In this document: positions 34,801-43,647 of the stretch, one piece after another
Numbering within the stretch: position 1 is the first letter of the stretch
Layout: every line of letters begins with the position of its first letter
Assembly (NCBI RefSeq): GCF_014873875.1
Contig: NZ_JADBEM010000001.1
Location: 1 to 64,000, forward strand
Source of the DNA: Actinopolymorpha pittospori
Lineage (GTDB): Bacteria > Actinomycetota > Actinomycetes > Propionibacteriales > Actinopolymorphaceae
DNA length: 64,000 nucleotides
Direction: 5' to 3'
Notes under the pieces: generated by a model
The model's database searches: none
Seen by the model: only the letters and a program-made list of their open reading frames with translations
Told to the model about the DNA's origin: nothing
Program-made: the position numbers and the translations under genes

Positions 34801-36421
34801 GTGATCCTCCGGTAGTGGGGGTAACGCCAACCGGAAAGATTGGGCGGAGCGGCTGGACGGCAGGCCGCAGCCGGGTGACTCCCGGGTGAAGATCAGTGTT
34901 CGCCGGCCGGGCTCGGCATCTCACGATGCGTGACCGGCTCCGGGGGCGTCGGGTCCCGGGGTTTGATCCCTCGTCGTCGCGGAGCGATGGACCCCAGAGG
35001 TCTTCTGCCGCGGCCGTGATCAGGTCGAGCGCTTCGCCCACGCGGTCGCCGTGGGTGCGGTGCACGAGGATGCACAGGCGGATCGTCTGCCTGCCGGCGA
35101 TGACGGTGCTGGCGAGCAGCACCCGCCGCGAGGCGTTGACCCGGTCCAGCAGGTGGCGGGTGGCCCGGTCGGCTTCCTCGGCGGCGGCGGTCCCGGTGGC
35201 CCGGGGGCGGACCCGAAACGCCACGGTGGTCAGCTCCGGCCGCCACGGGACTTCCAACGCGGGGACGGTCGACAGCTTGTCGTGGGCATGCTCGGCAAGG
35301 TCGAGCTTCTCCTCCAGTGCGTCCCGGAACGCTGTGACGCCGTGCAGGTGCAGGGGAAGCCAGGCGCGCAGGCCGCGCACCTCGCGGGAGAGTTCCGGCC
35401 CCATCCGGGCGTAGGTCGGGAGCCCGTCGGTGGTGCCGATGTCCTGCAGGTAGCCGGCGTCACCCGCGTGGGCGGCGTAGAGGGTGGCCGGGTCGCGGAC
35501 GACGAGGGCGCCGGTGCCGTAGGGGATGAAGAGGGACTTGTGCGGGTCCAGCGTGACGGAGTCGGCGCGCTCGGTGCCGGCCAGTCGGCGGCGGCCGCGG
35601 TTGGTGAGCCGGAAGAAGCCTCCGCAGGCGGCGTCGACGTGGAACCAGAGGTTCTCCTGCTCCGCCAGGTCGGCCATGGCGGGCAGTGGGTCCACGCAGC
35701 CGGTGTTCGTGGTGCCGGCGGAGCCCACCAGCAGGAAGGGGTGCAGCCCGGCGGCGCGGTCGCTTCGGATCATTGCCGCCGCGGCGTCGACGTCCATCCG
35801 CAGGTCGTCGTCGCTGGGCACGATCCGGACGCCTCGCGCGGGGATGCCGGCCAGTCGGGCGGCCTTGGCCACCGAGTGGTGGGTGGACTCGGTGATGTAG
35901 AGGGTTCCCGACCGCAGGTCCTCACCCAGGTGGGCGTGGCGGGCGGCGACGACCGCGGAGAAGGTGGCCATGGATCCGCCGCTCGTCAGCAGGCCGGTGC
36001 TCCCGGCGGGGAGCCCGCAGACGTCCTGGGCCGCCCAGCGCAACACGCTCTCCTCCAGCGCCGACAGTGCCGGTGACTGGAAGGCGAGGCTGCCGAAACG
36101 GTTGGTGGCGCGGTTGTAGAACTCCGCGAGCGCGGCGGTGTAGAGGCCGCCGCCGGGCACGTACGCCATCATGCCGGGGCCGGCGATCTCGTGGGCGTGG
36201 TCGACGGCTCGGTCGACCCGGTCCAGGAGTTCTCTCAGGTCGCCGGGCTTCTCCGGTGGCGGAGCGAGGAACTCCCGCACCAGCGTCGCCGTGTCGCGAT
36301 CGGCCACTCCGTTGGCCGGGCGGTCACGGAGTCCGGCGACGAAGTCGAGGACATGGTCGAGGACGAGGGTGCCCATCTCTGCCATCTCGGCGCGCCCGGG
36401 CTCCAGGGGAAACTGACTCAT
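34637..36421 (-). CDS. PLP-dependent decarboxylase (aromatic-L-amino-acid/glutamate decarboxylase group II), C-terminus doubtful
   Basis: The frame encodes 594 residues, of which about 480 match the pyridoxal-phosphate decarboxylase family. Seen are GLLTSGGSMATFSA, FHVDAACGGF and the PLP-binding Lys in TLDPHKSLFIPYGTG (about 295). After AAAEDLWGP the frame becomes Arg/Pro-rich and overlaps phoD by 164 bases, which is unnatural. A one-base change near 34975-34990 would end the protein at 34893 with 509 residues, clear of phoD. A frameshift, real or technical, is therefore likely. Confidence 0.75.
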   Translation of the reverse strand: MSQFPLEPGRAEMAEMGTLVLDHVLDFVAGLRDRPANGVADRDTATLVREFLAPPPEKPGDLRELLDRVDRAVDHAHEIAGPGMMAYVPGGGLYTAALAEFYNRATNRFGSLAFQSPALSALEESVLRWAAQDVCGLPAGSTGLLTSGGSMATFSAVVAARHAHLGEDLRSGTLYITESTHHSVAKAARLAGIPARGVRIVPSDDDLRMDVDAAAAMIRSDRAAGLHPFLLVGSAGTTNTGCVDPLPAMADLAEQENLWFHVDAACGGFFRLTNRGRRRLAGTERADSVTLDPHKSLFIPYGTGALVVRDPATLYAAHAGDAGYLQDIGTTDGLPTYARMGPELSREVRGLRAWLPLHLHGVTAFRDALEEKLDLAEHAHDKLSTVPALEVPWRPELTTVAFRVRPRATGTAAAEEADRATRHLLDRVNASRRVLLASTVIAGRQTIRLCILVHRTHGDRVGEALDLITAAAEDLWGPSLRDDEGSNPGTRRPRSRSRIVRCRARPANTDLHPGVTRLRPAVQPLRPIFPVGVTPTTGGSHGHAWPIPVPATVPRLRRRRCRRGNARHRGVHREHRFRRPPQGREPLHPRHRLR

Positions 36422-36572
36422 GGGTCTACACGCCGACTTTCGGGGTGCTCAGGGTGACCAGGTGGGAGGTGGATCACCACCATCCTCGCCAGCGCCAGTG
36501 GCACGGATGACCGCCAAGCGAACGCCTCAGGTGTGGGCGAATGACATCTTCGCCGCGGCCGCGGGCCGGCGC

Positions 36573-36612
36573 CCGGCGCGGCCGAGGGACCTGGATCCCC
36601 CGGCCGCGCCGG
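36573..36612 (-). terminator. 12-bp perfect GC-rich hairpin downstream of the second binding-protein gene
   Basis: CCGGCGCGGCCG (36573-36584) pairs with CGGCCGCGCCGG (36601-36612) across a 16-base loop, 38 bases past the stop of the binding-protein gene. No T-tract is present. Confidence 0.65.
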
Positions 36613-36649
36613 CTGGTCCGCGCGCGTGGGCCCGCGCGTCGGTCGAGGC

Positions 36650-38626
36650 CTACTCGATGAAGTACTGCTCGGGCCGGGTCATGCCCGGGGTCAGGCAGGT
36701 CACCGAGTCGCGCATCGTCTTCGGAACGTTGTGGAAGTTGTTCTTGACGACGCCGTAGCCGTTCATCGGCAGGCTGATACCGATCACGAAGAACATGTCG
36801 GCGTCGATCTCGAGGATCTGCTTCATCAGGGCCTGCTGCCTGGCCTCGTCGGGTTCGGACTTGACCTGGTCATAGAGCGCCAGCGTCCGGGCCACCGCCT
36901 CGGGCGGCTTCTGCCCGGTCGCGCCGCGGGAGTTGTACCACGCGCGCCAGGGTGGGCCGGGTGTGATCGTCCCGTCGATCGGCAGGTACCACATGGGGCG
37001 CAGCAGCACGTCGGCGTCCAGGCCGAGTTCGCCCTCCCACATCTGGATGTCGAACTCGTTGGCCTCGGAGCGTTCGAGCCACAGTGACCGGTCCTGTGCC
37101 TGCGGGCTGATCTCGACACCGACGGCCTTCCAGTACTGCTTGAGCAGGTCGGCCACGTCGGCCCACTGCGGCGTCCAGGAGGTGACGAACGTGACCTGGG
37201 CCGAGATCCGTTTCCCGGACGGGCCGAGGCGGTAGCCGGCGGAGTCGCGCTGGGTGTAGCCGGCGCGGTCGAGGAACTGGTTGGCCAGGTCGGGGTCGTA
37301 CTCGAGGTACTGCGTGGCGAGCCGCTCGTTGTAGAAGACCGACTCCTTGCGTGGGCTGATCTGCCAGGGCTGTCCCTGCCGCTGGAATACGATCTTGATG
37401 ATCTCCTCGCGGTTGATCGCGTGGGACAGGCCGATCCGGAAGTTCTTGTTGTTGAAGACCTCCCGCTTGACCGGGTCCTTGTGGGTGAGGTTGAACGCGA
37501 TGACGGTGGTGTTCATCGACGTGGGCACGGTTTCGAAGAACTTGTAGTCGCCGCTTTCGCGGTTGCGGGACAGAACAGGCTTGTTCTTCGGTTTGCCGAT
37601 GGTTCTGTTCTGCATGTCGATGTCGCCGTCCATCGCCTTCAGCAACATCACCTCGGCGTCGCCGACGATGGAGAAGTCGACCCGGTCGAGGTAGGGCAGC
37701 TGCCGACCGTCCGGATCGACCTTCCAGTAGTAGGGGTTGCGTTCGACGACTGCGCGGGTGCCGCTCTCCCCGAGCGGCTGGACGGTCCGCCAGGCGTACA
37801 GCGTGGGACAGTCCGGGTTCATGTACGCCTCGCCGGTACCGACACCGAAGCCCGCCTTGGACCCGAACAGTTTCATCCAGTCCCCGGCCTTCTCCTGCTG
37901 GACGAGGGTGTCGATGTCGGGGTTGTACTTCTTGTGGAAGCGTTGCAGGTAGTGCTTGGGGAAGCGGACGAAGGTGCCGGAACTGGCGGCCTGCCGCATG
38001 AGGAAGAGGCCGTCTGGATGCTCGTAGACGAACCTGACGGTGTGGTCGTCCACCTTCTCCGCGGTTGCCGGGTTGTCCGGCTCGTACGGTGAGAGCTCGC
38101 GGTTGTTGACGAGGTCGTTTTGGTAGAAGACGACGTCATCGGCGGTGAAGGGCTGGCCGTCGGACCACTTGATGCCCTGGCGGAGCCGCACGGTGTGCGT
38201 CCTGCCGTCCTCGCTCTTCTCGTAGGACTCCGCGACGTTGGGAATGATCTTCTTGAAGTCCGGGTCCCAACGGAACAAGCCCTCATAGCCGATGGTCCGG
38301 TCCATCCACACCGCGTCCGCGACGCCGAGGAGGGCGGTGTGCCAGGTGCCGCCGTAGACGCCGGGACGTTCGGTCGGGGTGATCACGAGCGGTTTGGCGG
38401 GTATCCGTTCCGCCAGTGGCGGAAGGTCGCCGCTCTTCACCAGCTTCGCGAGCATCGGCGCTTCCTTGGCGTTCGCGTCCCGCCCGCTCTCGGCGCCGTC
38501 CTCACCGGCCCGCTTGGGGGCGGTGGACAGGTCGCACCCGGTGAGGGACGCCGTGGTCAGGAAGGCGGCCGCACCACCCAGGCCGAGGAATCCACGTCGC
38601 GGTAGCTTTCCACCGTTGAGCGTCAT
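36650..38626 (-). CDS. ABC transporter substrate-binding lipoprotein, family 5 (second copy)
   Basis: The 658-residue protein carries a twin-arginine-like start (LPRRGFLGLGG) and lipobox SLTGC with Cys31. It is a full-length paralog of the binding protein at 5367-7334, sharing GIKWSDGQPFTADDV, RNPYYWKVDPDG, NLTHKDPVKREVF and a similar C-terminus. No permease or ATPase genes are adjacent. ATG at 38626 was preferred over GTG at 38635 because GAGG lies eight bases before it. Its promoter region carries a motif shared with the MocR/Gfo-Idh intergenic region, so the two may share a regulator. Confidence 0.88.
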   Translation of the reverse strand: MTLNGGKLPRRGFLGLGGAAAFLTTASLTGCDLSTAPKRAGEDGAESGRDANAKEAPMLAKLVKSGDLPPLAERIPAKPLVITPTERPGVYGGTWHTALLGVADAVWMDRTIGYEGLFRWDPDFKKIIPNVAESYEKSEDGRTHTVRLRQGIKWSDGQPFTADDVVFYQNDLVNNRELSPYEPDNPATAEKVDDHTVRFVYEHPDGLFLMRQAASSGTFVRFPKHYLQRFHKKYNPDIDTLVQQEKAGDWMKLFGSKAGFGVGTGEAYMNPDCPTLYAWRTVQPLGESGTRAVVERNPYYWKVDPDGRQLPYLDRVDFSIVGDAEVMLLKAMDGDIDMQNRTIGKPKNKPVLSRNRESGDYKFFETVPTSMNTTVIAFNLTHKDPVKREVFNNKNFRIGLSHAINREEIIKIVFQRQGQPWQISPRKESVFYNERLATQYLEYDPDLANQFLDRAGYTQRDSAGYRLGPSGKRISAQVTFVTSWTPQWADVADLLKQYWKAVGVEISPQAQDRSLWLERSEANEFDIQMWEGELGLDADVLLRPMWYLPIDGTITPGPPWRAWYNSRGATGQKPPEAVARTLALYDQVKSEPDEARQQALMKQILEIDADMFFVIGISLPMNGYGVVKNNFHNVPKTMRDSVTCLTPGMTRPEQYFIE

Positions 38627-38704
38627 GCGCTCCACCTCATGTTGTGCCGTGGGGTTGTCGTTCTCCGTTGGAAGGCACTGTGACGGTGCGCTGGGATCGC
38701 TTCC

Positions 38705-38726
38705 ATAGCCAATACCGCCGAAATGG
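38705..38726. promoter_or_regulatory. ATAGCCAA...CGAAAT motif upstream of the second binding-protein gene
   Basis: This 22-base stretch starts ATAGCCAATACC and continues CGAAAT-GG. A close match (ATAGCCAAACC...CGAAATTGG) lies at 43648-43669 between the Gfo/Idh and MocR genes. The repeated core upstream of related genes suggests a common operator, possibly for the MocR-type regulator. Confidence 0.45.
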
Positions 38727-38733
38727 CATCTAG

Positions 38734-40189
38734 TAGGACTTTGTCATGTCGATCATGGTGGGGCGAGTGCTTCGATGTGGTCGATGGTGACTTCTTGTCG
38801 GCAGGTGGGGCATGCGCCGGCGATGAGGGCGAGCACGATTTGTAGCTCGTGTACGACTGCGTACAAGCTCAGGCCGGCGCATCCTGTTTTGGGTCGAGTC
38901 TGACCATGGTGCAGAAAGCTTGGGCGATCGCGACGAGTGTGACGTGGCGGTTCCAGCCGGTCCAGGAGCGTCCTTCGAAGTGGTCGAGTCCGAGCCCGGT
39001 TTTCAGTTCGCGGTAGTCATGTTCGATCCGCCACCGGATCTTTGCCAGGTCGACGAGCTGATCGATCGGTGTGTCGGCAGGCAGGTTAGAAAGCCAGTAG
39101 TCGGTAGGCTCGTTCGCCTCATCGGGCCATTCGACCAGCAGCAGCTTCGCCGGCAAGGTCCCATCGTCTGCGCGAGGGATGTCGCGGTTGGCCGGACGTA
39201 CCACGAACACCGCGAACTTCGAGGTCATGGCAGCACTCGGATTACCTTTCGTTTTTCTGGTCCCCTGCCGCCACGCCACCTCCTGGTAGGCATCGCGGCC
39301 GGCCGCCATGGCGATCTCGCGCAGACTCGATGCCGGCTTCGGGTAGTGGGGCTTGGGACGTCTGCCACGACCACCGTTACGTGGCGGTCTCACCGGCTCC
39401 GCTTCGCCGGGGTGGGCGCTGGTGCCGGCTTTGAGTGCGACCACATAGTCCAGACCACGTTCTTCCACGCCGAGCCGGAACCTGGTGCAATCCCCATATC
39501 CGGCATCGGCAACGACGGGAAGCCTCGGCGACCCCCATTCGGTCTGCTCATCAAGCATGTCCAGCGCGAGCCGCCACTTCTCGACATGCCTCACGTCGTC
39601 AGGGACTTTGGATTCGGCTCGCTTCCGGCGGACCTTCTCGGCCTGCTCAGGATCATCCCAGGCCTTGTCGTCCCAGCTTTCCGGGCAGAACAACCGCCAG
39701 TCGACCGCCGCCGAGCAGGTGTCGTTGACCGCGTGAACACTCACCCCGATCTGGCAGTTGGCGGTCTTGCCCAACGTCCCGGAATACTGCCAGGCCACAC
39801 ACGCCGAGGCAGGCCCGTCCTTGGGGAATCCGGTGTCGTCGATCACGTATGCCCGCGGCCCAATCGCCTGCGCAGCCCACGAGCTCAACCTGCGCCGCAC
39901 CGCGGTGAAATCCCATGTCGAGGAGGTGACGAACTGCTGCAACCGCTGATGATCCACACCCAGCCGCTCCGCCATCGGCTGCATCGACTTACGCCGACCA
40001 TCAGTCAACAGGCCACGCAGATACAACTCACCCGTGGCACGCTGATCCGAACGCGCAAGACAACCCAGCATGTCGGCTGCGAACTCGCCAAGCCTCGGCC
40101 GCAACTCCGCTATCTGATCAGGAGTCATGCACCGACCATGTCAGAACATCAACCACAGAACACGAAACGACACACCTAACAAAGTACTA
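38734..40189 (-). mobile_element. IS701-family insertion sequence (1456 bp) with CTAG target duplication
   Basis: The left end TAGGACTTTGTCATGT and the right end, read in reverse, TAGTACTTTGTTAGGT are imperfect inverted repeats. CTAG flanks both sides (38730-38733 and 40190-40193), matching the 4-bp YTAR target preference known for IS701. The single transposase gene looks intact. The right-hand target is the stop codon region of the LysR gene. Confidence 0.88.
38869..40128 (-). CDS. IS701-family transposase (DDE_5)
   Basis: The 419-residue transposase has its first acidic residue in YVIDDTGFPKDG, a second in VVADAGYGD and the late segment RWRIEHDYRELKTGLGLDHFEGRSW, which is typical of IS701-type enzymes. 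It fills most of the element on the minus strand. Confidence 0.92.
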   Translation of the reverse strand: MTPDQIAELRPRLGEFAADMLGCLARSDQRATGELYLRGLLTDGRRKSMQPMAERLGVDHQRLQQFVTSSTWDFTAVRRRLSSWAAQAIGPRAYVIDDTGFPKDGPASACVAWQYSGTLGKTANCQIGVSVHAVNDTCSAAVDWRLFCPESWDDKAWDDPEQAEKVRRKRAESKVPDDVRHVEKWRLALDMLDEQTEWGSPRLPVVADAGYGDCTRFRLGVEERGLDYVVALKAGTSAHPGEAEPVRPPRNGGRGRRPKPHYPKPASSLREIAMAAGRDAYQEVAWRQGTRKTKGNPSAAMTSKFAVFVVRPANRDIPRADDGTLPAKLLLVEWPDEANEPTDYWLSNLPADTPIDQLVDLAKIRWRIEHDYRELKTGLGLDHFEGRSWTGWNRHVTLVAIAQAFCTMVRLDPKQDAPA

Positions 40190-41074
40190 CTAGTGCGCTG
40201 GCCGTAAGGGGCGACCGAGCCCGGTGACCGACCAGGCGGCGGCGACCAGGGGACGGCGTAGATCGGTGCGTCGGATACACGCGCCGATGGTGAGTTCACC
40301 GGGACTGGACGCGGTGGAGTCGGCGTGGAGTCGGTGGCGGAGGCTGCAGTGCTGGAGGACAAGGTCGGGGATGATGCCGGTGCCGTAGTCGAGCGCGACC
40401 AGGGTGAGCAGGGCTTCGTGTCCGTCGGCCTCGGCGGCTATGCGGGGTGTGATGCCGAGGCGGCGAAACCACCGGTTGGCGATCTCCCGGACCAGGCCCT
40501 GCCGGGGGAGCACGAACGGCTCGTCGGGAGCCGGCAGAAGCTCGCCTGATCGGGGTGGGTCGGCTCGGACGAGGACGAGGGGGGTGCGAGCAACGGGGCG
40601 GGCGAGGAGAGTGGCCGGAATACGGGAGGGCAGGGCCGCGACGGCGAGATCCGCCTCGCCTTCGTCGAGGAGTGCGAGGGCGGCCGCGGCGTCACCGGTC
40701 CGGACGGATATCTGAACGCGTGGATGGGATGTTCGCAGAGGTGCAAGCAGGTCGGGCAGGAGGCCCTGGCAGGCCGTGACCGAGGCGAACACGCGTAGGT
40801 GGCCGCTGAGCCCCTCCTCTGCGAGGTCGTCGTCGCAGTAGCGGTCCCACAGGTCCAGGGCTCCGGTCGCGTAGGTGCGGAAGCGGTGGCCGTGCTCGGT
40901 CAGCGCGACGCCGTGCGGGCCGCGGTCGAGCAGGCGATGCCCGGTAGCGGCCTCCAGCCGCTGCACGGTCCGAGACAACGTGGCGGGGCTGACGTGGCAG
41001 TCTGCCGCGGTTCGGGTGAAGTTCAGCGAGGAGGCCAAGTGAAGGAAAAGCCGGTACTGGTCGTGGTCCTGCAT
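40190..41074 (-). CDS. LysR-family transcriptional regulator (IlvY-like)
   Basis: The 294-residue regulator has an N-terminal winged helix (YRLFLHLASSLNFTRTAADCHVSPATLSRTVQRLE) and a periplasmic-binding-like effector domain. The N-terminus resembles IlvY. Its stop codon TAG lies within the CTAG duplicated by the IS701 insertion, so the coding sequence survived. It is divergent from the methyltransferase gene across 74 bases, which is its most likely target. AAGGTG precedes the ATG. Confidence 0.87.
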   Translation of the reverse strand: MQDHDQYRLFLHLASSLNFTRTAADCHVSPATLSRTVQRLEAATGHRLLDRGPHGVALTEHGHRFRTYATGALDLWDRYCDDDLAEEGLSGHLRVFASVTACQGLLPDLLAPLRTSHPRVQISVRTGDAAAALALLDEGEADLAVAALPSRIPATLLARPVARTPLVLVRADPPRSGELLPAPDEPFVLPRQGLVREIANRWFRRLGITPRIAAEADGHEALLTLVALDYGTGIIPDLVLQHCSLRHRLHADSTASSPGELTIGACIRRTDLRRPLVAAAWSVTGLGRPLRPAH

Positions 41075-41148
41075 CTTTCACCTTCCGGAACGCCATGCTG
41101 CAGATGTTGCGGTTGCCGCCTGAACGGCACGGACCCTACTAATGGGTC

Positions 41149-41865
41149 ATGCCACGAAGCGACACCACCACCCCGCGCCCCGCATGGTCCTTCCGCGAGT
41201 ACGAACCCGTCGGCGTCGATCTGGGCAGCCCCGCGGCCGTTTCTGCCTACGACCGCAACCAGGGCACCGATCCTGACGCTGACGACGCGTTGCTCGACCG
41301 TCTCGGCGTCACCGCCGGCACGCGCCTGGTCGACCTGGCGTGCGGCACGGGCTCCCTGGTGGTTCAGGCGGCGCGACGCGGGGTCGAGGCGCACGGCGTG
41401 GACGTTTCGGAGGAGATGCTCGCCTTTGCCGAGGCCACCGCGGAACGGGCTGATGTCAGCGCACACTGGCACCGGGCCGGATTCCTGGACTACGACCATC
41501 GCGGCCGGCTCGCGGACGTCGTGACCACCAGGTCGGCCCTGCACCAGCTTCCAGACTTCTGGAAGCAGCAAGCCCTCCTCAATGCCGCCGCCATGCTCCG
41601 TCCGAGCGGAACCTTCTACCTGTGGGACGTCATCTTCAGTTTCGAGCCAGCCGAGTCCGCAGAGCACCTGCACCGGTGGATCGCCACCGCCGCACGCCCC
41701 GAGGGGCAGGGCTTCACCAGGGCCGACTTCGAGGCGCACGTGCGCGAGGAGTTCTCCACCTACGCCTGGATCCTGGAGGGCATGCTGGACCAAGCGGGCT
41801 TCGACATCCTCTCCCGTGCGTTCCCCGCCCCGACGCATGGCGAGTTCGTCTGCCGCCGCCGTTAG
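41149..41865 (+). CDS. Class I SAM-dependent methyltransferase
   Basis: The 238-residue methyltransferase shows SAM motif I LVDLACGTGSLV, motif II-like HGVDVSEEML and a later LLNAAAMLRPSGTFYLWD. Substrate is unknown; small-molecule methylation is likely. It is transcribed away from the LysR gene and followed by a strong bidirectional terminator. Confidence 0.85.
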   Translation: MPRSDTTTPRPAWSFREYEPVGVDLGSPAAVSAYDRNQGTDPDADDALLDRLGVTAGTRLVDLACGTGSLVVQAARRGVEAHGVDVSEEMLAFAEATAERADVSAHWHRAGFLDYDHRGRLADVVTTRSALHQLPDFWKQQALLNAAAMLRPSGTFYLWDVIFSFEPAESAEHLHRWIATAARPEGQGFTRADFEAHVREEFSTYAWILEGMLDQAGFDILSRAFPAPTHGEFVCRRR

Positions 41866-41891
41866 TCGCGGCCGTTCAGGCACATTTGGGA

Positions 41892-41922
41892 CGGTAGCCC
41901 CCTGGGAGGCAGGGGGCTACCG
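41892..41922. terminator. 13-bp perfect hairpin between convergent genes
   Basis: CGGTAGCCCCCTG (41892-41904) pairs with CAGGGGGCTACCG (41910-41922) across a 5-base loop. Located between the stops of the methyltransferase (+) and cupin (-) genes, it can serve both. Confidence 0.8.
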
Positions 41923-41934
41923 GAGCGGGCAGGC

Positions 41935-42303
41935 TCAGTTCTCCCCGATGACCTGACGGTCGGGGGTGGAGAAGGAGATGACGAAGATGGCCACGTCGGT
42001 GCCGACGTTGCGGGCGTTGTGGAACACGCCCTGCGGGATGCTGATCGTGTCGCCGGCGTTCATCCGTACGGTTTCGTCGTCGAAGCTGTGGTCGATCGTT
42101 CCCTGCAGGACGTGGAGGATCTCGTCACAGTTGGGGTGGTAGTGCCGGGGATTCTCCATTCCTGGCTCGATATAGCACCTGCCCAGCGTCATCGTCGTGG
42201 AGTTGCCGAGCTTCCCCGACACCATCCAGACAAGGCGTCCCCAGTCGGTCTTCTCCGTCTCGTGGGTGTGGGTACGGGCGAGGGCCGTGGCCAGGTCCGG
42301 CAT
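41935..42303 (-). CDS. Small cupin-domain protein
   Basis: The 122-residue single-domain cupin has both motifs: PRHYHPNCDEILHVLQG and GDTISIPQGVFHNARN. The His/His/Glu and His residues would hold a metal. Such proteins act as sugar isomerases, lyases or sensors. It follows the Gfo/Idh gene after the 15-bp repeat tract and is probably in the same operon. Confidence 0.85.
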   Translation of the reverse strand: MPDLATALARTHTHETEKTDWGRLVWMVSGKLGNSTTMTLGRCYIEPGMENPRHYHPNCDEILHVLQGTIDHSFDDETVRMNAGDTISIPQGVFHNARNVGTDVAIFVISFSTPDRQVIGEN

Positions 42304-42313
42304 CAGGCGTCTC

Positions 42314-42478
42314 CGTTTCGTTGGTCAGCGTGTGCTGAGTCAGCGTGTGATCAGTCTGCGTGTGATCAGTCTGCGTGTGGTGAATCGGCGTTTCGTGAGT
42401 CGGTGTTTCATGAGTCGATGTTTCGTGAGTCGGCGTTCGGTGAGTCAGCGTGTGGTCAGTCGGCATCGGGTTGGTCGG
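42314..42478. repeat. Minisatellite of about eleven 15-bp units
   Basis: Units of 15 bases run in tandem from 42314, for example CGTGTGATCAGTCTG twice in a row (42344-42373), CGTTTCGTGAGTCGG and TGTTTCGTGAGTCGG, ending in weaker units at 42464-42478. The tract fills the gap between Gfo/Idh and cupin genes and includes the Gfo/Idh stop codon. Because 15 is a multiple of three, it stays open in several frames and could encode five-residue repeats such as THETP on the minus strand. Confidence 0.85.
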
Positions 42479-43574
42479 GGAGCTTCTCGTCCAGCGGCAG
42501 GTCCACCGCCGTGCCGGCGGGCACGGTCCGGTAGGCCTCGAACAGTCGCATGATGGCGAGCGCGTCGTCCAGCGTGCCCTTGGTCGGTGCGGTGTCGGTA
42601 CGGACGCTGTCGCAGAAGTGCAGGATCTCCGGCACGTACCCGAGGTAGAAGAGGTTCTTGTTGTAGAGCTGGCCGAGGGAGAACTCCGGCTCCCAGCGCA
42701 GCGGTGCGTGTTCCTCGTCGACGACGTAGGAGGGCGACCGGCCGTACCCGAGCCGCGCGCCACGTCGGTAGTAGGTGAGCCGGACGCTGTTGTCCACCAC
42801 GATGTTGGCGCCCTGTCCGATCACCTCGACGCGTTCGAGGGGGCTGGTCGCGGAGCTGCCGGCGGCGAGGTTCAGGGTGCCGATCGCGCCGGAGGCGAAG
42901 CGCAGCGAGGCGGTGGTCCCGCCGGAGACGGGCTCCCACTCGTAGCTGAACCTGCTCACCTCGCCCATCAGGTAGTGCAGGACCGCGCCCGGGTGGTAGA
43001 TGTGGTCGAGGAAGCCCCGCATCGCACGCAGGTCGTGGCGTTGTTCGAACGGCGGGAGGCTCTGCGGGTAGCGCACGGTGACCGAGGAGACGTCACCGAA
43101 CTCCGGCGAGGAGATGATCTGCTTCGTGCGTTCCATCGCCGGGGTGAAGATTTTCTTGAGCCCGGTCATCACGAAACGGTTCGCCGCGACGGACGCCTTC
43201 TGGAGTTGGCGAATCTCGGTCACCGAGGCGGCGGTGGGCTTCTCCATCCAGACATGGACGCCGGCCTCGAGACAGTCCAGGGCGAGGTCGGTCGCCTGGA
43301 CCCTGCCGTCCTCGGCGTAGGAGGTGACGATGAAGACCGCTTCCGGCTTCTCCTTCTCCAGCATCTCGTGATGGTTGGAGTAGGAGCGGGCCGCACCGAA
43401 CTGGCGTGCGTAGTCCTGCGCCCGCTTGGCGTCGATGTCACAGACGGCGCGCAGATCGACAGGTGCGTACTGGAAGGACGGATAGACGTTTCGATAGGAG
43501 TGACCGCCCGCGCCGATGAACGCGACCGGGATGCGATCCTCGTATTCGAATTGGTAGGTGATGTGGTTCACCAC
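42456..43574 (-). CDS. Gfo/Idh/MocA-family oxidoreductase
   Basis: The 372-residue NAD(P)-dependent sugar dehydrogenase-like protein has the Rossmann motif VAFIGAGGHS, a VCDIDAKRA cofactor-selectivity strand and the family EKP motif (WMEKPTA). The substrate-binding domain contains FLDHIYHPGAVLHYLMG, with the expected catalytic-site His. GTG at 43574 follows AAGGAG with an 11-base gap; adjacent GTG codons make the start uncertain. It is divergent from the MocR gene, and its last codons lie within the minisatellite. Confidence 0.87.
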   Translation of the reverse strand: MVNHITYQFEYEDRIPVAFIGAGGHSYRNVYPSFQYAPVDLRAVCDIDAKRAQDYARQFGAARSYSNHHEMLEKEKPEAVFIVTSYAEDGRVQATDLALDCLEAGVHVWMEKPTAASVTEIRQLQKASVAANRFVMTGLKKIFTPAMERTKQIISSPEFGDVSSVTVRYPQSLPPFEQRHDLRAMRGFLDHIYHPGAVLHYLMGEVSRFSYEWEPVSGGTTASLRFASGAIGTLNLAAGSSATSPLERVEVIGQGANIVVDNSVRLTYYRRGARLGYGRSPSYVVDEEHAPLRWEPEFSLGQLYNKNLFYLGYVPEILHFCDSVRTDTAPTKGTLDDALAIMRLFEAYRTVPAGTAVDLPLDEKLPDQPDAD

Positions 43575-43647
43575 GAAGCCCACTCCTTGCTCGACAGGCC
43601 AACTCCGGGCATTTGTTCAACAGTGCCGATCACGGTGTCTGGTCGCT

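Noticed and set aside
42314..42478. CRISPR array at the tandem repeats
   Set aside because: Units are 15 bp, contiguous and without spacers; this is a minisatellite.
42456..43574. Gfo/Idh protein as an NAD-dependent sulfoquinovosidase (GH188-like)
   Set aside because: Only generic Gfo/Idh motifs are visible and it lies 24 kb from the kinase-aldolase cluster with a different regulator.
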